Shown piece after piece: positions 6,088 to 6,110 of a stretch of 6,110 nt of DNA. Origin of the DNA: Flavobacteriales bacterium (GTDB taxonomy: Bacteria; Bacteroidota; Bacteroidia; Flavobacteriales_D; Crocinitomicaceae); assembly GCA_947458985.1 (NCBI GenBank), contig CANHBA010000136.1, forward strand, positions 1 through 6,110, read 5' to 3'. The position numbers and the translations under genes were made by a program. Each line of letters opens with the position of its first letter. Within the stretch, counting starts at the first letter, position 1. The notes beneath the pieces were generated by a model, which did no database searches, was not told where the DNA came from, and worked only from the letters and a program-made list of their open reading frames with translations.

Positions 6088-6110
6088 TTATGCGTATTTG
6101 ACTACGATAG
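6088..6110 (-). CDS. C-terminal end of an upstream gene, possibly DUF47/PhoU-like
   Basis: The minus strand entering the window reads I-V-V-K-Y-A and then TAA at 6090-6088, 31 bases before the permease ATG. DUF47 (PhoU-like) proteins are commonly encoded just upstream of PiT permeases and often end in a helix closing with an I-V-x-K-like tail, so this is a reasonable candidate. Six residues cannot prove homology. A second frame is also open from the window edge, so even the reading frame is an inference from spacing and context. Confidence 0.35.

Noticed and set aside
1..6110. CRISPR array, insertion sequence or toxin-antitoxin pair
   Set aside because: No regularly spaced repeats, transposase or integrase motifs, terminal inverted repeats, or small paired genes are visible on either strand.

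Overview
The window is a compact stretch of a Bacteroidota chromosome in which every supported gene lies on the minus strand. The assignment rests on three things seen here. First, promoters have the Bacteroidota form (TTTG, 19 bases, TAnnTTTG). Second, one secreted protein ends in a type IX secretion (T9SS) sorting domain, a system confined to this phylum. Third, none of the three complete genes has a Shine-Dalgarno sequence; the leaders before the ATG are A-rich.

Read in the direction of transcription (right to left), the window opens with the last six codons of a gene that may encode a DUF47/PhoU-like phosphate-transport regulator. A complete PiT-family phosphate permease follows 31 bases later and ends in a strong GC-rich terminator (4424-4451). 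A good promoter (4375-4405) then drives a 583-residue exported protein with a signal peptide, a protease-associated (PA) domain, an Ig/CARDB-like segment and a T9SS sorting domain. That gene ends in a GNRA-tetraloop terminator (2552-2578). Methionyl-tRNA synthetase (metG) follows; its only visible promoter element is 4 bases before the ATG. The last gene is the initiator tRNA-fMet (306-378), with its own promoter just after the metG stop and a 12-bp-stem terminator downstream.

The left 305 bases carry no protein gene but are not featureless. They hold the tRNA terminator, a second minus-strand terminator, a 15-base copy of the tRNA 3' end in the same orientation, a 13-base inverted copy of the tRNA 3' flank, and a third terminator-like hairpin. 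This looks like a rearranged or decayed tRNA neighbourhood, or a degenerate attachment site.

Functionally, the right end concerns phosphate uptake, the middle an exported protein of unknown substrate, and the left a small translation-initiation module in which MetRS sits next to one of its own substrates, the initiator tRNA. No strong case for a wholly new system is visible. The best leads are the metG-initiator tRNA pairing, the possibly leaderless metG transcript, the tRNA 3'-end duplication, and an Asn-to-Ala change in a conserved PiT signature.
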